From assembly GCF_001279585.1 (NCBI RefSeq), contig NZ_LGEC01000114.1, positions 1 through 64,000 on the forward strand: 64,000 nucleotides of DNA, given 5' to 3'. The translations under genes and the position numbers were made by a program. Source of the DNA: Nocardiopsis sp. NRRL B-16309 (GTDB lineage Bacteria; Actinomycetota; Actinomycetes; Streptosporangiales; Streptosporangiaceae). The stretch's first letter is position 1. Each line of letters opens with the position of its first letter. Positions 17,350-26,594 of this stretch are shown piece by piece. A model generated the notes under the pieces. That model was not told where the DNA came from and did no database searches. It was given only the letters and a program-made list of their open reading frames with translations.

Positions 17350-17988
17350 ATGGTGATCCCCAGTGACGAAGAGATCCGTGCTCTGCACGAGAAGTACGCG
17401 CCCACACCCGAGGCGTTCGCGCTCGTGTACACACACTGCGAGATCGTGTGCGCGGTCGCCGAGCAGTTGCTCGACCGCTCCGGGCTCGCGTTGAACCGGT
17501 CCCTGGTCCGTGCGGGGTGCCTGCTGCACGACATCGGGGTCTACCGCCTGTTCGGCACGACCGGCCGACTCGACCACGCGCACTACGTGAGCCACGGCGT
17601 GCTCGGCCACGAGATCCTCGCAGGGGAGGGACTTCCGGGGGCACTGTGCCGGTTCTGCTCCCACCACACCGGTGTGGGGTTGACCCGCGTGGACGTCCGG
17701 GAGCAGGGGCTGCCCATCCCGGAGAAGGACTACGTGGCCGAATCCCCCGAAGAGGAACTGGTGATGTACGCGGACAAGTTCCACAGCAAGCGCAACCCAC
17801 CGGTGTTCGTCACGGCGGACTCCTACGCCGCGTCCGTCGCCCGCTTCGGCGAGGAGAAGGTCATCCGCTTCAAGGAGATGCGCACGCGCTTCGGCACCCC
17901 GGAGCTGAACCCGCTGGTGGCCGCGTACGGTCACTCCCTGGTCGGCACCTCCGAGGAGACCCCGCCCGCGACGGACGGAGGCGGCTGA
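17350..17988 (+). CDS. HD-domain phosphohydrolase
   Basis: 212 aa. Metal-binding HD residues are visible in order: H in YTHCEIV, HD in CLLHDIGVYRLFG, H in HYVSHGVLGHEIL, the HH of FCSHHTGVG, and the final D in VMYADKFHS. This is the layout of HDIG-type metal-dependent phosphohydrolases of the YqeK/uncharacterised 'HD domain-containing protein' type. Substrate (nucleotide or phosphorylated small molecule) cannot be told. ATG 17350 has GAGG at -8. The family is usually cytosolic, and no membrane segment is seen here. Confidence 0.75.
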   Translation: MVIPSDEEIRALHEKYAPTPEAFALVYTHCEIVCAVAEQLLDRSGLALNRSLVRAGCLLHDIGVYRLFGTTGRLDHAHYVSHGVLGHEILAGEGLPGALCRFCSHHTGVGLTRVDVREQGLPIPEKDYVAESPEEELVMYADKFHSKRNPPVFVTADSYAASVARFGEEKVIRFKEMRTRFGTPELNPLVAAYGHSLVGTSEETPPATDGGG

Positions 17989-18079
17989 GACGGAGGCGGC
18001 TGAGCAAGCGGGCGGCCCTGGACGGACGGAGACGGTGGACATCCGGTCCGAACGACTCCCCTGGGTAGGGGTACAGTCC

Positions 18080-19093
18080 ATGAGTGACAAGGAGCAGACA
18101 GCAGGGAACACCGCCCGGCCGAAGGAGGAGCGAGCCGTTGAGCTGATGGCCGAGGCCCACGCCGGTCGCGCGGACACAGCCCGCATCGAGAACGCCGCCG
18201 ACATGGCCCTGACGGCCTTCTGCTGGTGGCGTGCCGACCTTCCGCGACGCGTGTGCGAGGACTACTGGCGCGACGTGCACGGGATCATGTTCGCCCGCGC
18301 TCCGGGCCTGTGGCACTGCCGACAGCTGCGCCTCTCGCCCAACCGACCCGATCTCTGGCCACCGGTCGAGGACGTCTCCTTCGACGCGCCGGACACGGCC
18401 CAGCCCCAGGGCGTCCCGCACGGGCTCTTCCTGTCCGAGGACGACCTGGCGGTGTTCAGCCGGAATCCGATCACGCAGGACACCATTCCCAACGACGCGC
18501 GCCACTTCCTCGGCCGCATCGGCTCCCAACTGACCTCCGGCGGCCGCACTCTGGTCGATCACATCAACGACCCGGCCATGCAGGGCCCTCCCCCGGTGCC
18601 GACGTTCCTGCTCTGCTTCGTCCCCAGGACCGCGGCCTCGTCGACCGAGGAGTTCCATCGCACCCTGGCCGAGCGCATCGCGCGTCCGTGGAGCGAGCAT
18701 CCGGACGTGCTGCGCCTGCGCGTCGAGCCACTGCCCCCGTACTCGCGCTCGGTCATGAGATCGCCCGGTGTACCGCACCAGTGGCAGGATGACGGGACCT
18801 ACCTCGGCTGGATCGAGCTCGCCGTGCGCGACGAAGAGGTACTGCGCGAACTCCGGTCCAGTGCGGCACTGGACCACCTCGCGCACCAGGTCAGGGCCGT
18901 CCACACCTATCCGATCCGCGAGGTCTACACGCTCGTCTCCGCGGGACGGCCGACGGATGTCGGTCTGCGCGGCTACCCGGCGGTCCAGACGATCACCGCC
19001 GCCGGGGTGGACACCCAGCGCGACGAGCACGTCCTGGAACAGCTCTTCGGCGATGCCGTCCACGGCCTGGACCAACGCAGGCGGCCAACCTGA
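18080..19093 (+). CDS. EthD-like dimeric alpha/beta-barrel protein
   Basis: 337 aa. AFCWWRADLPRRVCEDYWRDVHGIMFARAPGLWHCRQLRL has the look of an EthD/Dabb half: a strand, then the YWRDVHG...APGLWHYRQ helix-strand signature. A second similar segment follows (PTFLLCFVPRTAASSTEEFHRTLAERIARPW...VLRLRVEPL), so it may be a fused tandem. Related single-domain proteins act in degradation or polyketide cyclisation, but I cannot assign a reaction. Start ATG 18080 has only a GGTAGGGG site; a strong AAGGAGGAG lies farther in, before an ATG at 18146, which is an alternative start. Confidence 0.5.
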   Translation: MSDKEQTAGNTARPKEERAVELMAEAHAGRADTARIENAADMALTAFCWWRADLPRRVCEDYWRDVHGIMFARAPGLWHCRQLRLSPNRPDLWPPVEDVSFDAPDTAQPQGVPHGLFLSEDDLAVFSRNPITQDTIPNDARHFLGRIGSQLTSGGRTLVDHINDPAMQGPPPVPTFLLCFVPRTAASSTEEFHRTLAERIARPWSEHPDVLRLRVEPLPPYSRSVMRSPGVPHQWQDDGTYLGWIELAVRDEEVLRELRSSAALDHLAHQVRAVHTYPIREVYTLVSAGRPTDVGLRGYPAVQTITAAGVDTQRDEHVLEQLFGDAVHGLDQRRRPT

Positions 19094-19126
19094 ACCGCCC
19101 CGCCTCGGGCCGATGAGCGTTCCGGA

Positions 19127-19486
19127 TCAGGCCGCGACCAAGGACGCCGGGGTCGGCGAGGCGGCGAGCAGCTCCTCCGGTGCCGTCAGGTACCAGGCCT
19201 CCAGCGTCAGCTCACTGAGTTCGTCCAGGTCGACGGCGTCGAGGTGGACCACGACCCAGCCGAACCCACCGGCCGTGAACTGCACCTCGAACACATCGGG
19301 CCGCTCGGCCACCAGCGCGGCCTGCTCCAGCAGCGTCTGCTTCAGGCCCACCGTGGCGGTACGCGGCCACAGGTAACCGAACGGCCTGCCGTGGACGCGG
19401 AACGTCGTGTACTGCTCCGAGTCCCTGTGCTCGCAGTCCGGCAGCGCCTTCACCAACCGCATGAACCGCTCGATCTCAACACCCAT
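19127..19486 (-). CDS. MmcQ/YjbR-like protein
   Basis: 119 aa. Matches the YjbR/MmcQ double-wing fold: ALPDCEHRDSEQYTTFRVHGRPFGYLWPR, GLKQTLLEQAALVAERPDVFEVQFTAGGFGWVVVHL, then LDELSELTLEAWYLTAP. The family is annotated as DNA-binding by structure, but its biological role is unclear. It is convergent with the EthD-like gene, with a 33-base gap. The ribosome site is weak, so the start (19486) is only probable. Confidence 0.8.
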   Translation of the reverse strand: MGVEIERFMRLVKALPDCEHRDSEQYTTFRVHGRPFGYLWPRTATVGLKQTLLEQAALVAERPDVFEVQFTAGGFGWVVVHLDAVDLDELSELTLEAWYLTAPEELLAASPTPASLVAA

Positions 19487-20028
19487 ACGTCGAGACAACC
19501 ACACACCACCGACACCGGAGCCGCTGGAGTCCCCGACGGCTCCGCCCAGAGCCAGGCGCCCCCCCGCGCCCGCGCCCGCAGCCGCAGCCGCAGCGAACCA
19601 GACGTGGCGGCCCGCCGTCGAGCCATCCTCGGTGCGCACACTTCCCCGCCTCGCACGGGCCACGCTCGGCAAGGTTCGTGCATGGCCCCGGCCACGACAA
19701 CGCCAAGCAGCATCACCATGAACCATCGGCTTTACGGCAGTCGATTTATTGCACTTCTCCCGATTTCCCCCGCGTGTCGACTGCCGCCCGACCACAGCCG
19801 CCATGACAGTCATCCCACATCCCCGTCTATGACGCCCGCGAGAACGATCGATTCTTCGCCAAGAACCGAACACCCGTCGAAATGTCGACAACGTTTGTTC
19901 TTCCGACGACTCGGGCAGAAGGATTCTCGCCCGGTTTGTGGGTGTATATCCCATTCGATGATGGCGCCGGAGACCGGTGCGCGCACCGCGTACGGCTTTG
20001 AGCCCCATCACGAACACGAGGGGAACAC
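19487..20028. other. 542-base intergenic region, partly A/T-rich
   Basis: No gene seen. The right half (about 19730-19960) is A/T-richer and should contain the promoter of the Excalibur/sortase pair. A GTCGA-AATG-TCGAC palindrome lies at 19876-19889. I cannot assign a regulator. Confidence 0.35.
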
Positions 20029-20517
20029 ATGGACATCACGCGTACCGCGACGACCGCTGCCGTCACGCTCGCTTTCGGCACCGCACTCGCTCTGGGTGCC
20101 GCCGCACCGGCCCTGGCGGAGGACCCGGCCCCGCCGCCTCCGCCGGACTTCGACTGCGAGGACATCAGCGAGCGCAACTTCGAGGTCAGCGAGGGCGACC
20201 CTCACAACTTCGACGCCGACGGTGACGGCATCGGCTGTGAGGAGGACGACGTGGGCGAGAACGCCAACGACACCACGGAGACCGGTACCTCGGACGAGGA
20301 CACCTCGGGCGAGGACACGACGGACGAGGACACCTCGGGCGACACCGAGGAGGACCCGAACGGAGGCGACGAGACCCCGGTCGGCGGCGTGGACACCGGT
20401 GCCGGCGGCACCGCGGACGCCGGATCGAACCTGTGGCTGGTCAGCACCGGTGGCGTCCTCGTGGCGGTGGCCGCGAGCGGACTCGTCCTGACCCGCAAGC
20501 CGGGGCGCGACGGCTGA
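20029..20517 (+). CDS. Secreted Excalibur-domain protein with C-terminal membrane anchor, sortase substrate
   Basis: 162 aa. Signal peptide (helix ~8-30, ending PALAED). Then an Excalibur calcium-binding domain: DFDCEDISERNF...DPHNFDADGDGIGCEEDD, with the DxDxDGxGCE loop near 64-73. A Thr/Asp/Glu-rich spacer (~75-118) carries DEDTSGEDTT repeats, and the C-terminus has the order expected for wall sorting: TPVGGVDTGAGG, a hydrophobic helix (LVAVAASGLVL) and basic TRKPGRDG. No LPxTG is present. The next gene is a sortase whose ATG overlaps its stop (TGATG), strong evidence that this is that enzyme's substrate. Confidence 0.85.
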   Translation: MDITRTATTAAVTLAFGTALALGAAAPALAEDPAPPPPPDFDCEDISERNFEVSEGDPHNFDADGDGIGCEEDDVGENANDTTETGTSDEDTSGEDTTDEDTSGDTEEDPNGGDETPVGGVDTGAGGTADAGSNLWLVSTGGVLVAVAASGLVLTRKPGRDG

Positions 20518-21212
20518 TGGGCCGTCACACGCGCACCCGCCGCCGCGGCAGCTCCATCGCCGCGGCGGTCACGGCCGCGTGCGCGGGAACCGGCATCGCA
20601 CTTCTGACCCTGGGGCTCGGGCAGGCCTACGCTCCCTCCCCGCCACCCCTCGACATCAGTGCGCCGCACTCCGCCGCCCCGGCCGAGCCGTCCGTCCCAG
20701 CAGCCGACAGCGCACCCGCCGCCCTGGGGCGATCGGCTCCCGAGCGGCTGACCATCCAGGACATCGACCTGCACACCTCACGCATGGTCGAACTCGGACT
20801 GAACAGCGACAACCGCCTCGAAGCCCCTCAGGACTGGGCGGCCGTCGGGTGGTACACCCTCGGCGCCGCCCCCGGCGAGGACGGGCCCGCCGTCCTGGCG
20901 GGCCACCTGGACTCCGTGACCGGTCCGGCGGTCTTCCACCGACTGGGCGAGCTGCGCGAGCGGGACACCGTGTCGGTCGAGCGCGCGGACGGCGCCGTCG
21001 TGGACTTCACCGTCTACGCGGTGGAGCGCTACGCCAAGGGCGACTTCCCGACAGAGCGGGTCTACGGCGACACCGAGCGCCCGGAACTGCGTCTCATCAC
21101 CTGCGACGGTGACTTCGACACCGCCACCGGCCACTACTCGGACAACCTCATCGTCTTCGCCGCCCTCGCCAACACCCCCGGCACCACCGCATCAGTCCCA
21201 GGTCCGAAGTGA
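20517..21212 (+). CDS. Class F sortase
   Basis: 231 aa with an N-terminal membrane anchor (~12-34), a linker, and a sortase beta-barrel. Catalytic H130 (LAGHLDS) and C196 (LITCDGDFD) are clear. The third residue is less so: where many class F enzymes read HYRDN, this one reads HYSDN, leaving Arg unassigned. The enzyme would transfer the preceding Excalibur protein to the cell wall or a related acceptor. Translation is coupled through a TGATG overlap. Confidence 0.85.
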   Translation: MGRHTRTRRRGSSIAAAVTAACAGTGIALLTLGLGQAYAPSPPPLDISAPHSAAPAEPSVPAADSAPAALGRSAPERLTIQDIDLHTSRMVELGLNSDNRLEAPQDWAAVGWYTLGAAPGEDGPAVLAGHLDSVTGPAVFHRLGELRERDTVSVERADGAVVDFTVYAVERYAKGDFPTERVYGDTERPELRLITCDGDFDTATGHYSDNLIVFAALANTPGTTASVPGPK

Positions 21213-21480
21213 TCCCATACGAACCACTGATTCCGAGCAGCCCCGGAACGAAACAGCGCCGCGGACGAGGCAGAACGTGCTCCCAGATACGGGGTCCCCC
21301 AGGCGGTGTCGATGTCCAGTGTCCGTACCCCCAAGGCTTCCGGATAGTCACGAACGAAGACACTCATTGGCAACCTGAACACCCCCAACAACGAACAGAT
21401 CGGAAACTGGAAATCCTTCGCATTCAGAAGCCACCTGGACCCGCACAAACCTATAAGAATCTCCCGAACACGATGGGGTG

Positions 21481-21807
21481 CTACTTCCCCAGGAACCCCT
21501 TCCCCCATTCTTCGAGCCCCAGAACACACTTCTCCAGTAGATTTTCAAAGTCTACGCCAGACATGTCTCCACAATCAAAACCACCCCACGCCTCACTTAG
21601 TGTTTCAACCAAGCCCATCTCCCCCGTGAGGAGCTTATACAGTTCCTCGCCATTCAACGATTTCTTTCCCACAGAAGAGATCCAGTCAGTACTGGCCGCG
21701 TCCGCGGTTATTCCTCGCCCAGCAAGCCCTACGGCGCGCCAGGAAAGTCGCGAATCAGCCGCCACCTTGAGGAAGACACCAAGAGCTTCAGAATTCCTTA
21801 CAGACAA
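21481..21807 (-). CDS. Hypothetical 108-aa acidic protein, TTG start, A/T-rich
   Basis: The region 21213-22098 is distinctly poorer in G+C than its neighbours. This frame starts at TTG 21807 with GAGGAAAT five bases before it, and encodes an acidic helical protein (GKKSLNGEELYKLLTGEMG, SGVDFENLLEKCVLGLEEW). Composition resembles small immunity proteins of polymorphic toxin systems, but I do not recognise the family. The 268 bases between it and the sortase gene hold a further minus-strand fragment (VRDYPEALGVRTLDIDTAWG) that may be debris. Probably acquired DNA. Confidence 0.45.
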   Translation of the reverse strand: MSVRNSEALGVFLKVAADSRLSWRAVGLAGRGITADAASTDWISSVGKKSLNGEELYKLLTGEMGLVETLSEAWGGFDCGDMSGVDFENLLEKCVLGLEEWGKGFLGK

Positions 21808-22098
21808 AATTTCCTCACACGATCATGCCACCGAAGTGCTATTCAGAGCACTGGCTTCACGCTGACCACCGCGGTCCCCCGGAGCGAAACCGTTCTGGCC
21901 GCGCCCAAGCCACCAGTGGTGTGCAGCAAGGCCTCTGACTGCCGGCCCTGGATCTCCGGCGGCACCGCTATCCACGGCCAGGACATGCATGTGGTCCGCC
22001 ATCCCAGGCTCCCTCTGGCAACACGACAGGTACCCAAAGACGTGCCCTTCTGACATCATCGGGCAGACCGGAAGAAGACTTCAGGTGGAAACGGCGCC
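21808..22098. other. 291-base spacer upstream of the kinase gene
   Basis: Continuation of the lower-GC patch into normal GC. I see a possible gene remnant on the minus strand around 21870-22050 but no family I can name. The kinase promoter should be near 22030-22090. Confidence 0.3.
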
Positions 22099-23925
22099 AT
22101 GGCAAACCCCCTCCACGATGGCGACCCGACCCGGGTTGGCCCCTACACGCTGCACGAACGACTGGGCGAAGGCGCCATGGGCCGGGTGTACCTGGGCCGA
22201 TCCTCCGGCGCGTACCCGGTCGCGGTGAAGGTCGTACACCCCGGCCTGGCCGGGGATCCGCACTTCCGACGACGCTTCGCCGTCGAAATCAAAGCCGCGC
22301 GCAAGGTCGGCGGCTTCTACTCCGCCCATGTCGTCGACGCCGACCCCGACGGCGACCCGCCCTGGCTCGCCACCGCCTACATCCCCGGACCCACCCTGCA
22401 CCAGGCCGTTCTGGACCACGGCCCCCTACCCATGGCGTCGGTGGCCGTCCTCGGCGCCGGACTGGCCGAAGCCCTCACCGCGGTCCACGCCCAGAACCTG
22501 GTCCACCGCGACGTCAAACCCGGCAACATCATCCTCGCTGAGAACGGGCCACGGCTGATCGACTTCGGCATCGCCCGCGCGTTGGACGCCACCTCCTACA
22601 CCCAGACCCACACCGTCATGGGCACCACCGCGTTCATGTCCCCCGAACAGGCCCGGGCGTCGAAGGAGGTCGCAGCACCCACTGACGTATTCGCCTTCGG
22701 CTGTGTGCTCGCCTTCGCCGCCACCGCGGACAGCCCCTTCGGCACCGGCCCCGCACACGCGGTGACCTATCGCATTGTGCACGAGCCCCCCGACCTGACC
22801 GGCCTGCCCGACGGCCTGGCGGACCTGATCGAAGCCTGCCTGGCGAAGGACCCCGACGACCGGCCCGCCACACACGAGGTACTGGACGACCTCACCGCTC
22901 TGTGTAGCGACGGCGGCGCCCGTCCCGAGGGGCAGTGGCTGCCCGAAGCCGTCACCGAGATCATCGTTCATGACAAGACCAAGATCCTGACCCCGACCAA
23001 ACAGAAGAAGCCCCCCACCTCCGCCAAACCCAGGACCAGAGCCAAGGCCGAACCCAGATCCAGACCACGCGGCTCGCGTACGCAGATCCTCGCCGGACTC
23101 ATCGAACACCATTCATCGATCCGCCCAGGGCCGGAGAGGCAGAAGGACTCGAAGAGGTCTCCGGAGAGGCCGGCGAAACCGAGACGGTCGAAACCGGTGC
23201 CCATCGGAAACACCAACGTGAAGTGGAGCTTCACAGCCGTGAACTTCCGGGGGCGCAACAATGAAACCTTCACCGCCACCCTTCCCCCTGCCGGAAGCAC
23301 CAGCCAGGGGATGGTCTGGGGAGATGGAGTCTACCGCGATGACTCCTCGGTGGGTCTTGCCGCCGTCCACGCGGGCCTGATCACCCTGAAGGACGGTGGC
23401 CCGGTCACCTTCGAGATCCGTCCGGGTGAAGACTCCTACGCCCCCTCCACCCGCAACGGCGTCACGACCTCCCGTTACCGGCGCTGGCCCGGAAGCTTCG
23501 TCTTCCCGGAACAGACGAAGAGGGCACCGACGAGACCAGTAGCCCCGAAGAGGCCAAAGGACGCCTCCTCAGGGAAACTGATCATCGCCCTTGTCGCCAC
23601 TGTCGTTGCTGTCCTGCTGTATTCCAACCACCAGCCGTTCTCAGTCTTCGTCAGTCAGTGGCTGAACTCGGGCACCGAAGATTTGGCGTCGGGGGACTGT
23701 GTTAGCGCCATCAGGCCCAGCATCCACGTCGAGGTCCCCTGCGGTGCCGCAGCCGCCCAGTACACCGTCCTCGGCCGGCAACCCGCAACGAACAACGCCC
23801 CCGCATACATCGAGGGGGCGGGCCTGCAAAGAAACCACGTGTGCGAAAGCGTGCCCGGTTGGACACCGATGGTCGACAGTCACACCCTGGTCGATGGCTT
23901 CATCGTGTGCCTGGGCGCGGCGTGA
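22099..23925 (+). CDS. Transmembrane Ser/Thr kinase with an LCCL domain
   Basis: 608 aa. PknB-type kinase domain at ~15-265: GEGAMGRV loop, K44, HRDVKPGN with D138, DFG at 155-157, and the GTTAFMSPEQA activation-loop end. A basic Lys/Arg/Pro linker (~300-368) follows. Residues ~372-470 form an LCCL-like domain (GMVWGDGVYRDDSSVGLAAVHAG and FEIRPGEDSYAPSTRNGVTTS). One transmembrane helix follows at ~493-509 (LIIALVATVVAVLLY), then a ~95-residue tail with four Cys, presumably outside. With one helix and an internal kinase, the LCCL domain would lie in the cytoplasm, unusual for a domain best known as extracellular. Probable signal receptor; ligand unknown. Confidence 0.85.
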   Translation: MANPLHDGDPTRVGPYTLHERLGEGAMGRVYLGRSSGAYPVAVKVVHPGLAGDPHFRRRFAVEIKAARKVGGFYSAHVVDADPDGDPPWLATAYIPGPTLHQAVLDHGPLPMASVAVLGAGLAEALTAVHAQNLVHRDVKPGNIILAENGPRLIDFGIARALDATSYTQTHTVMGTTAFMSPEQARASKEVAAPTDVFAFGCVLAFAATADSPFGTGPAHAVTYRIVHEPPDLTGLPDGLADLIEACLAKDPDDRPATHEVLDDLTALCSDGGARPEGQWLPEAVTEIIVHDKTKILTPTKQKKPPTSAKPRTRAKAEPRSRPRGSRTQILAGLIEHHSSIRPGPERQKDSKRSPERPAKPRRSKPVPIGNTNVKWSFTAVNFRGRNNETFTATLPPAGSTSQGMVWGDGVYRDDSSVGLAAVHAGLITLKDGGPVTFEIRPGEDSYAPSTRNGVTTSRYRRWPGSFVFPEQTKRAPTRPVAPKRPKDASSGKLIIALVATVVAVLLYSNHQPFSVFVSQWLNSGTEDLASGDCVSAIRPSIHVEVPCGAAAAQYTVLGRQPATNNAPAYIEGAGLQRNHVCESVPGWTPMVDSHTLVDGFIVCLGAA

Positions 23926-24174
23926 CCCCGCTGGCTGTGGGCGGCGGATTCCTGCACGGATCGGCGCCCTCCACCGGCCGCGCATACGCGTGATCCTCCA
24001 TCGCACTCGCATGGAACATCAACGACATCTCGTTCGGCCCGGCCCTGGTCGGTGAAGTCGCTATCCCGGACACCGCTCCCGTTCTCATCTTCCATGCCGC
24101 CCCATGGGGACGCTGCGGCCCTAGATCTCTCGCGACTCCTGGTTCCGGCCAGCTCCAGCACCTTCCACAGCGGC

Positions 24175-24873
24175 CTACGTCTCGCTCAGGTCGTCACGCA
24201 CCTCGCGTGCCAGCTCCCTGGCGTCCGGAACGTTCACGAGGAGCCGGTTCCAGTGCCGGACCAGGTCGGGACCGCCGCGTCGAAGCCATGCGGCAATCAG
24301 GGAACGGAAGGCCGTTTCACGCTGCCGACGCGGGCGTGCACCGGCCGACAGTATGTCCTGGCCTGCCCCTCGCAGTGCACGGCAATACGCGGCCAACGGG
24401 ACTCGTGCTGCCTCCTGAGAATGGCCGACCGAGCGGATCAGCACCATCGCGCGGAGCAGGAAGGTCGCCGCGCCCAGTGTGGAACCCGTCAGTTCGCCCT
24501 TCTGCGGCGGCTCGTCGAGCCGGCCCCCGCCCTGACGGGGTGGGACCCGGGCTTCGGCTCGGCGACCAGTACCCGACAGATGGGTGTCGATCCGGTACCC
24601 GGCGATCGCGGTCTGCTCCACCATCCAGGCCCGCCGCTGTGGGCTGAGGCGGGCCATCCATTCCAGAGCCGCTCGGGCACGTCGTTCCCGCTGGCGGGCC
24701 GAGCGTCCCGTCGCTGCGCGGAACAGGGGAAAGGTGTTGTTGTCCCACACGTCGGCCACGGCTGTGACGGTCTGGTGGTCGAAGGTGTGCGCGGCGTCGG
24801 CGATCTGGACCAGGGAGCGGTCCAGCAGGGCGCCCAGCGCGGGCAGAGCCGACTCAGGGGTTCGGGGGCTCAT
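24175..24873 (-). CDS. Hypothetical helical protein, 232 aa
   Basis: Not recognised. Mostly alpha-helical and rich in Ala/Arg (GRSARQRERRARAALEWMARLSPQRRAWMVEQ), without signal peptide or membrane helix. Its stop faces the kinase gene, with a 249-base convergent gap that holds nothing I can name. The start ATG 24873 is not supported by a strong ribosome site, and the frame stays open upstream, so the N-terminus may be longer. Confidence 0.45.
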   Translation of the reverse strand: MSPRTPESALPALGALLDRSLVQIADAAHTFDHQTVTAVADVWDNNTFPLFRAATGRSARQRERRARAALEWMARLSPQRRAWMVEQTAIAGYRIDTHLSGTGRRAEARVPPRQGGGRLDEPPQKGELTGSTLGAATFLLRAMVLIRSVGHSQEAARVPLAAYCRALRGAGQDILSAGARPRRQRETAFRSLIAAWLRRGGPDLVRHWNRLLVNVPDARELAREVRDDLSET

Positions 24874-25133
24874 GCCCGCATCCTGGCACAAGGCCGTGGC
24901 GCGGGCCGTACAACCCCCGAGGTGTGCGATCGATGGTCCGGCCCGCCCCGGGAACACGCCTCGCGAGCACCGCGAGTGTCCCTTCCCCGTGGTGCGCTGC
25001 TCCGCGCCGACCGATCTGCGGGGATCCGCTCGCGGCGGGAACCCGGACGCCCGGTCGAACGACCACAGAGGGGAGAAAGCACCTGTCACCGGGCACACGA
25101 CCACCCGGTGCCCGTTCCGAGGAGTACGACCAC

Positions 25134-26594
25134 GTGGAACCGCGACCCGACGCCCCAGCACCGGATCGGGCCCGTCCCGCGCGACGCGGCGGCTGGGCCG
25201 CGCTGCGACCGCTGATCCTGCGCCTGCACTTCTACGCCGGGGTGTTCGTCGCCCCGTTCATCCTGGTGGCCGCCGTCACGGGGCTGCTCTACGTGTGGAC
25301 GCCGCAGCTCGAACAGGCGGTGCACGCCGAACAGCTCCACGTCGAACCTGAGGGTGAACGCCTGCCCCTGCACGAACAGGTGCGCATCGCCCGCGCCGAA
25401 CTGCCTGGCACCGAACCGGACGCGGTGCGCCCGGCCACCGGGGAGCACGACTCCACCCGGGTGCTCTTCGAACTGCCCGAGTCGGCGGCGAGCCACCGGA
25501 TGACGGTCTTCGTCGACCCCTACGGCGGCGAGGTGCTGGGGGTGATGGACACCTACGGCACCAGCGGAGCCCTGCCGGTCAGGACCTGGGTGGACACGCT
25601 GCACCGCAATCTGCACCTGGGCGACGCGGGCCGCCTGTACAGCGAACTGGCGGCGAGCTGGACCTGGGCGGTCGCCCTGGGCGGGGCCGCCCTGTGGGTC
25701 TCGGCGGCGCTGCGGCGTCGGCGCGGGCGCGGAGGCGCCCGGCGTCTGCTGGTGCCCGGAGCGGGTACGTCGCCGGGCCGGTCCCGGTCGGTGTCGGTGC
25801 ACGGGGCGATCGGGCTGTGGCTGTTGGCGGGACTGCTGTTCCTGTCGGCCACGGGTATGACCTGGTCGCAGTACGCCGGGGCGAACATCGCCGACCTGCG
25901 CGAACGGCTGGCCTGGACCACCCCGGCCGTGTCAGCGGAGATTCCGAACGCGACCCCCGGTGTGGACGCAGGTGTCGACACCGTGCTGGCGAGCGCCCGG
26001 GAGGCCGGGCTGGACGGGCGGGTGGAGGTCGCCTTCCCGGAGGGCCCCGCCGCTCCCTACACGGTCACACAGATCGACCGCTCCTGGCCGACGAGCGTCG
26101 ACGCGGCCGCCGTCGCCGCCGACACCGGGGAGGTGGTGGACGTGGTCCGCTTCTCCGACTACCCGCTGGTGGCCAAGCTGAGCCGGTGGGGCATCGACGC
26201 GCACATGGGGGTCCTGTTCGGGGTGCCCAACCAGCTCGTCCTGACCGCCGTGGCGGTGGGACTGATCGTGGTCGTCGTGTGGGGCTACCGGATGTGGTGG
26301 CAGCGCCGGCCGACGCGCGACCGCGCCCTGGGCGTGGGCCGCCCCTACCCGCGGGGCGCCTTCCGGTCCCTGTCGTGGCCGTGGAAGGCGGCGGTGGTCG
26401 CCGTCCTGGCGCTGACCGGTTGGGCTGTGCCGCTGCTGGGGGTGTCGCTGCTGGCGTTCCTGGCGGTGGACGCGCTCCTGGGGTGGCGGGAGCGCCGCCG
26501 GAGGAGTCCGGCCCCGTCCGGCCCGGCCGCCGAGGAGAACCGCGGCGCCGGGAAGGCGGAGGAGGCCTCGGCCGTGGATTCCGACGCCCGGTGA
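25134..26594 (+). CDS. PepSY-domain iron-regulated-type membrane protein
   Basis: 486 aa, GTG start with GAGGAG at 25119-25124. Layout of PepSY_TM/PiuB-type proteins: helix at ~31-55 (FYAGVFVAPFILVAAVTGLLYVW), PepSY region (LPLHEQVRIARAELPG), W-D-T-LHRNLHLGDAGRLYSE, helices near 183-200 and 225-243, a second PepSY-like region, HMGVLFGVPNQL, and helices near 375-395 and 430-455. Such proteins are linked to ferric-siderophore or other metal handling; the exact reaction is not settled. It precedes a copper module on the opposite strand. Its last 11 codons and stop lie inside a 50-bp tandem duplication. Confidence 0.82.
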   Translation: MEPRPDAPAPDRARPARRGGWAALRPLILRLHFYAGVFVAPFILVAAVTGLLYVWTPQLEQAVHAEQLHVEPEGERLPLHEQVRIARAELPGTEPDAVRPATGEHDSTRVLFELPESAASHRMTVFVDPYGGEVLGVMDTYGTSGALPVRTWVDTLHRNLHLGDAGRLYSELAASWTWAVALGGAALWVSAALRRRRGRGGARRLLVPGAGTSPGRSRSVSVHGAIGLWLLAGLLFLSATGMTWSQYAGANIADLRERLAWTTPAVSAEIPNATPGVDAGVDTVLASAREAGLDGRVEVAFPEGPAAPYTVTQIDRSWPTSVDAAAVAADTGEVVDVVRFSDYPLVAKLSRWGIDAHMGVLFGVPNQLVLTAVAVGLIVVVVWGYRMWWQRRPTRDRALGVGRPYPRGAFRSLSWPWKAAVVAVLALTGWAVPLLGVSLLAFLAVDALLGWRERRRRSPAPSGPAAEENRGAGKAEEASAVDSDAR

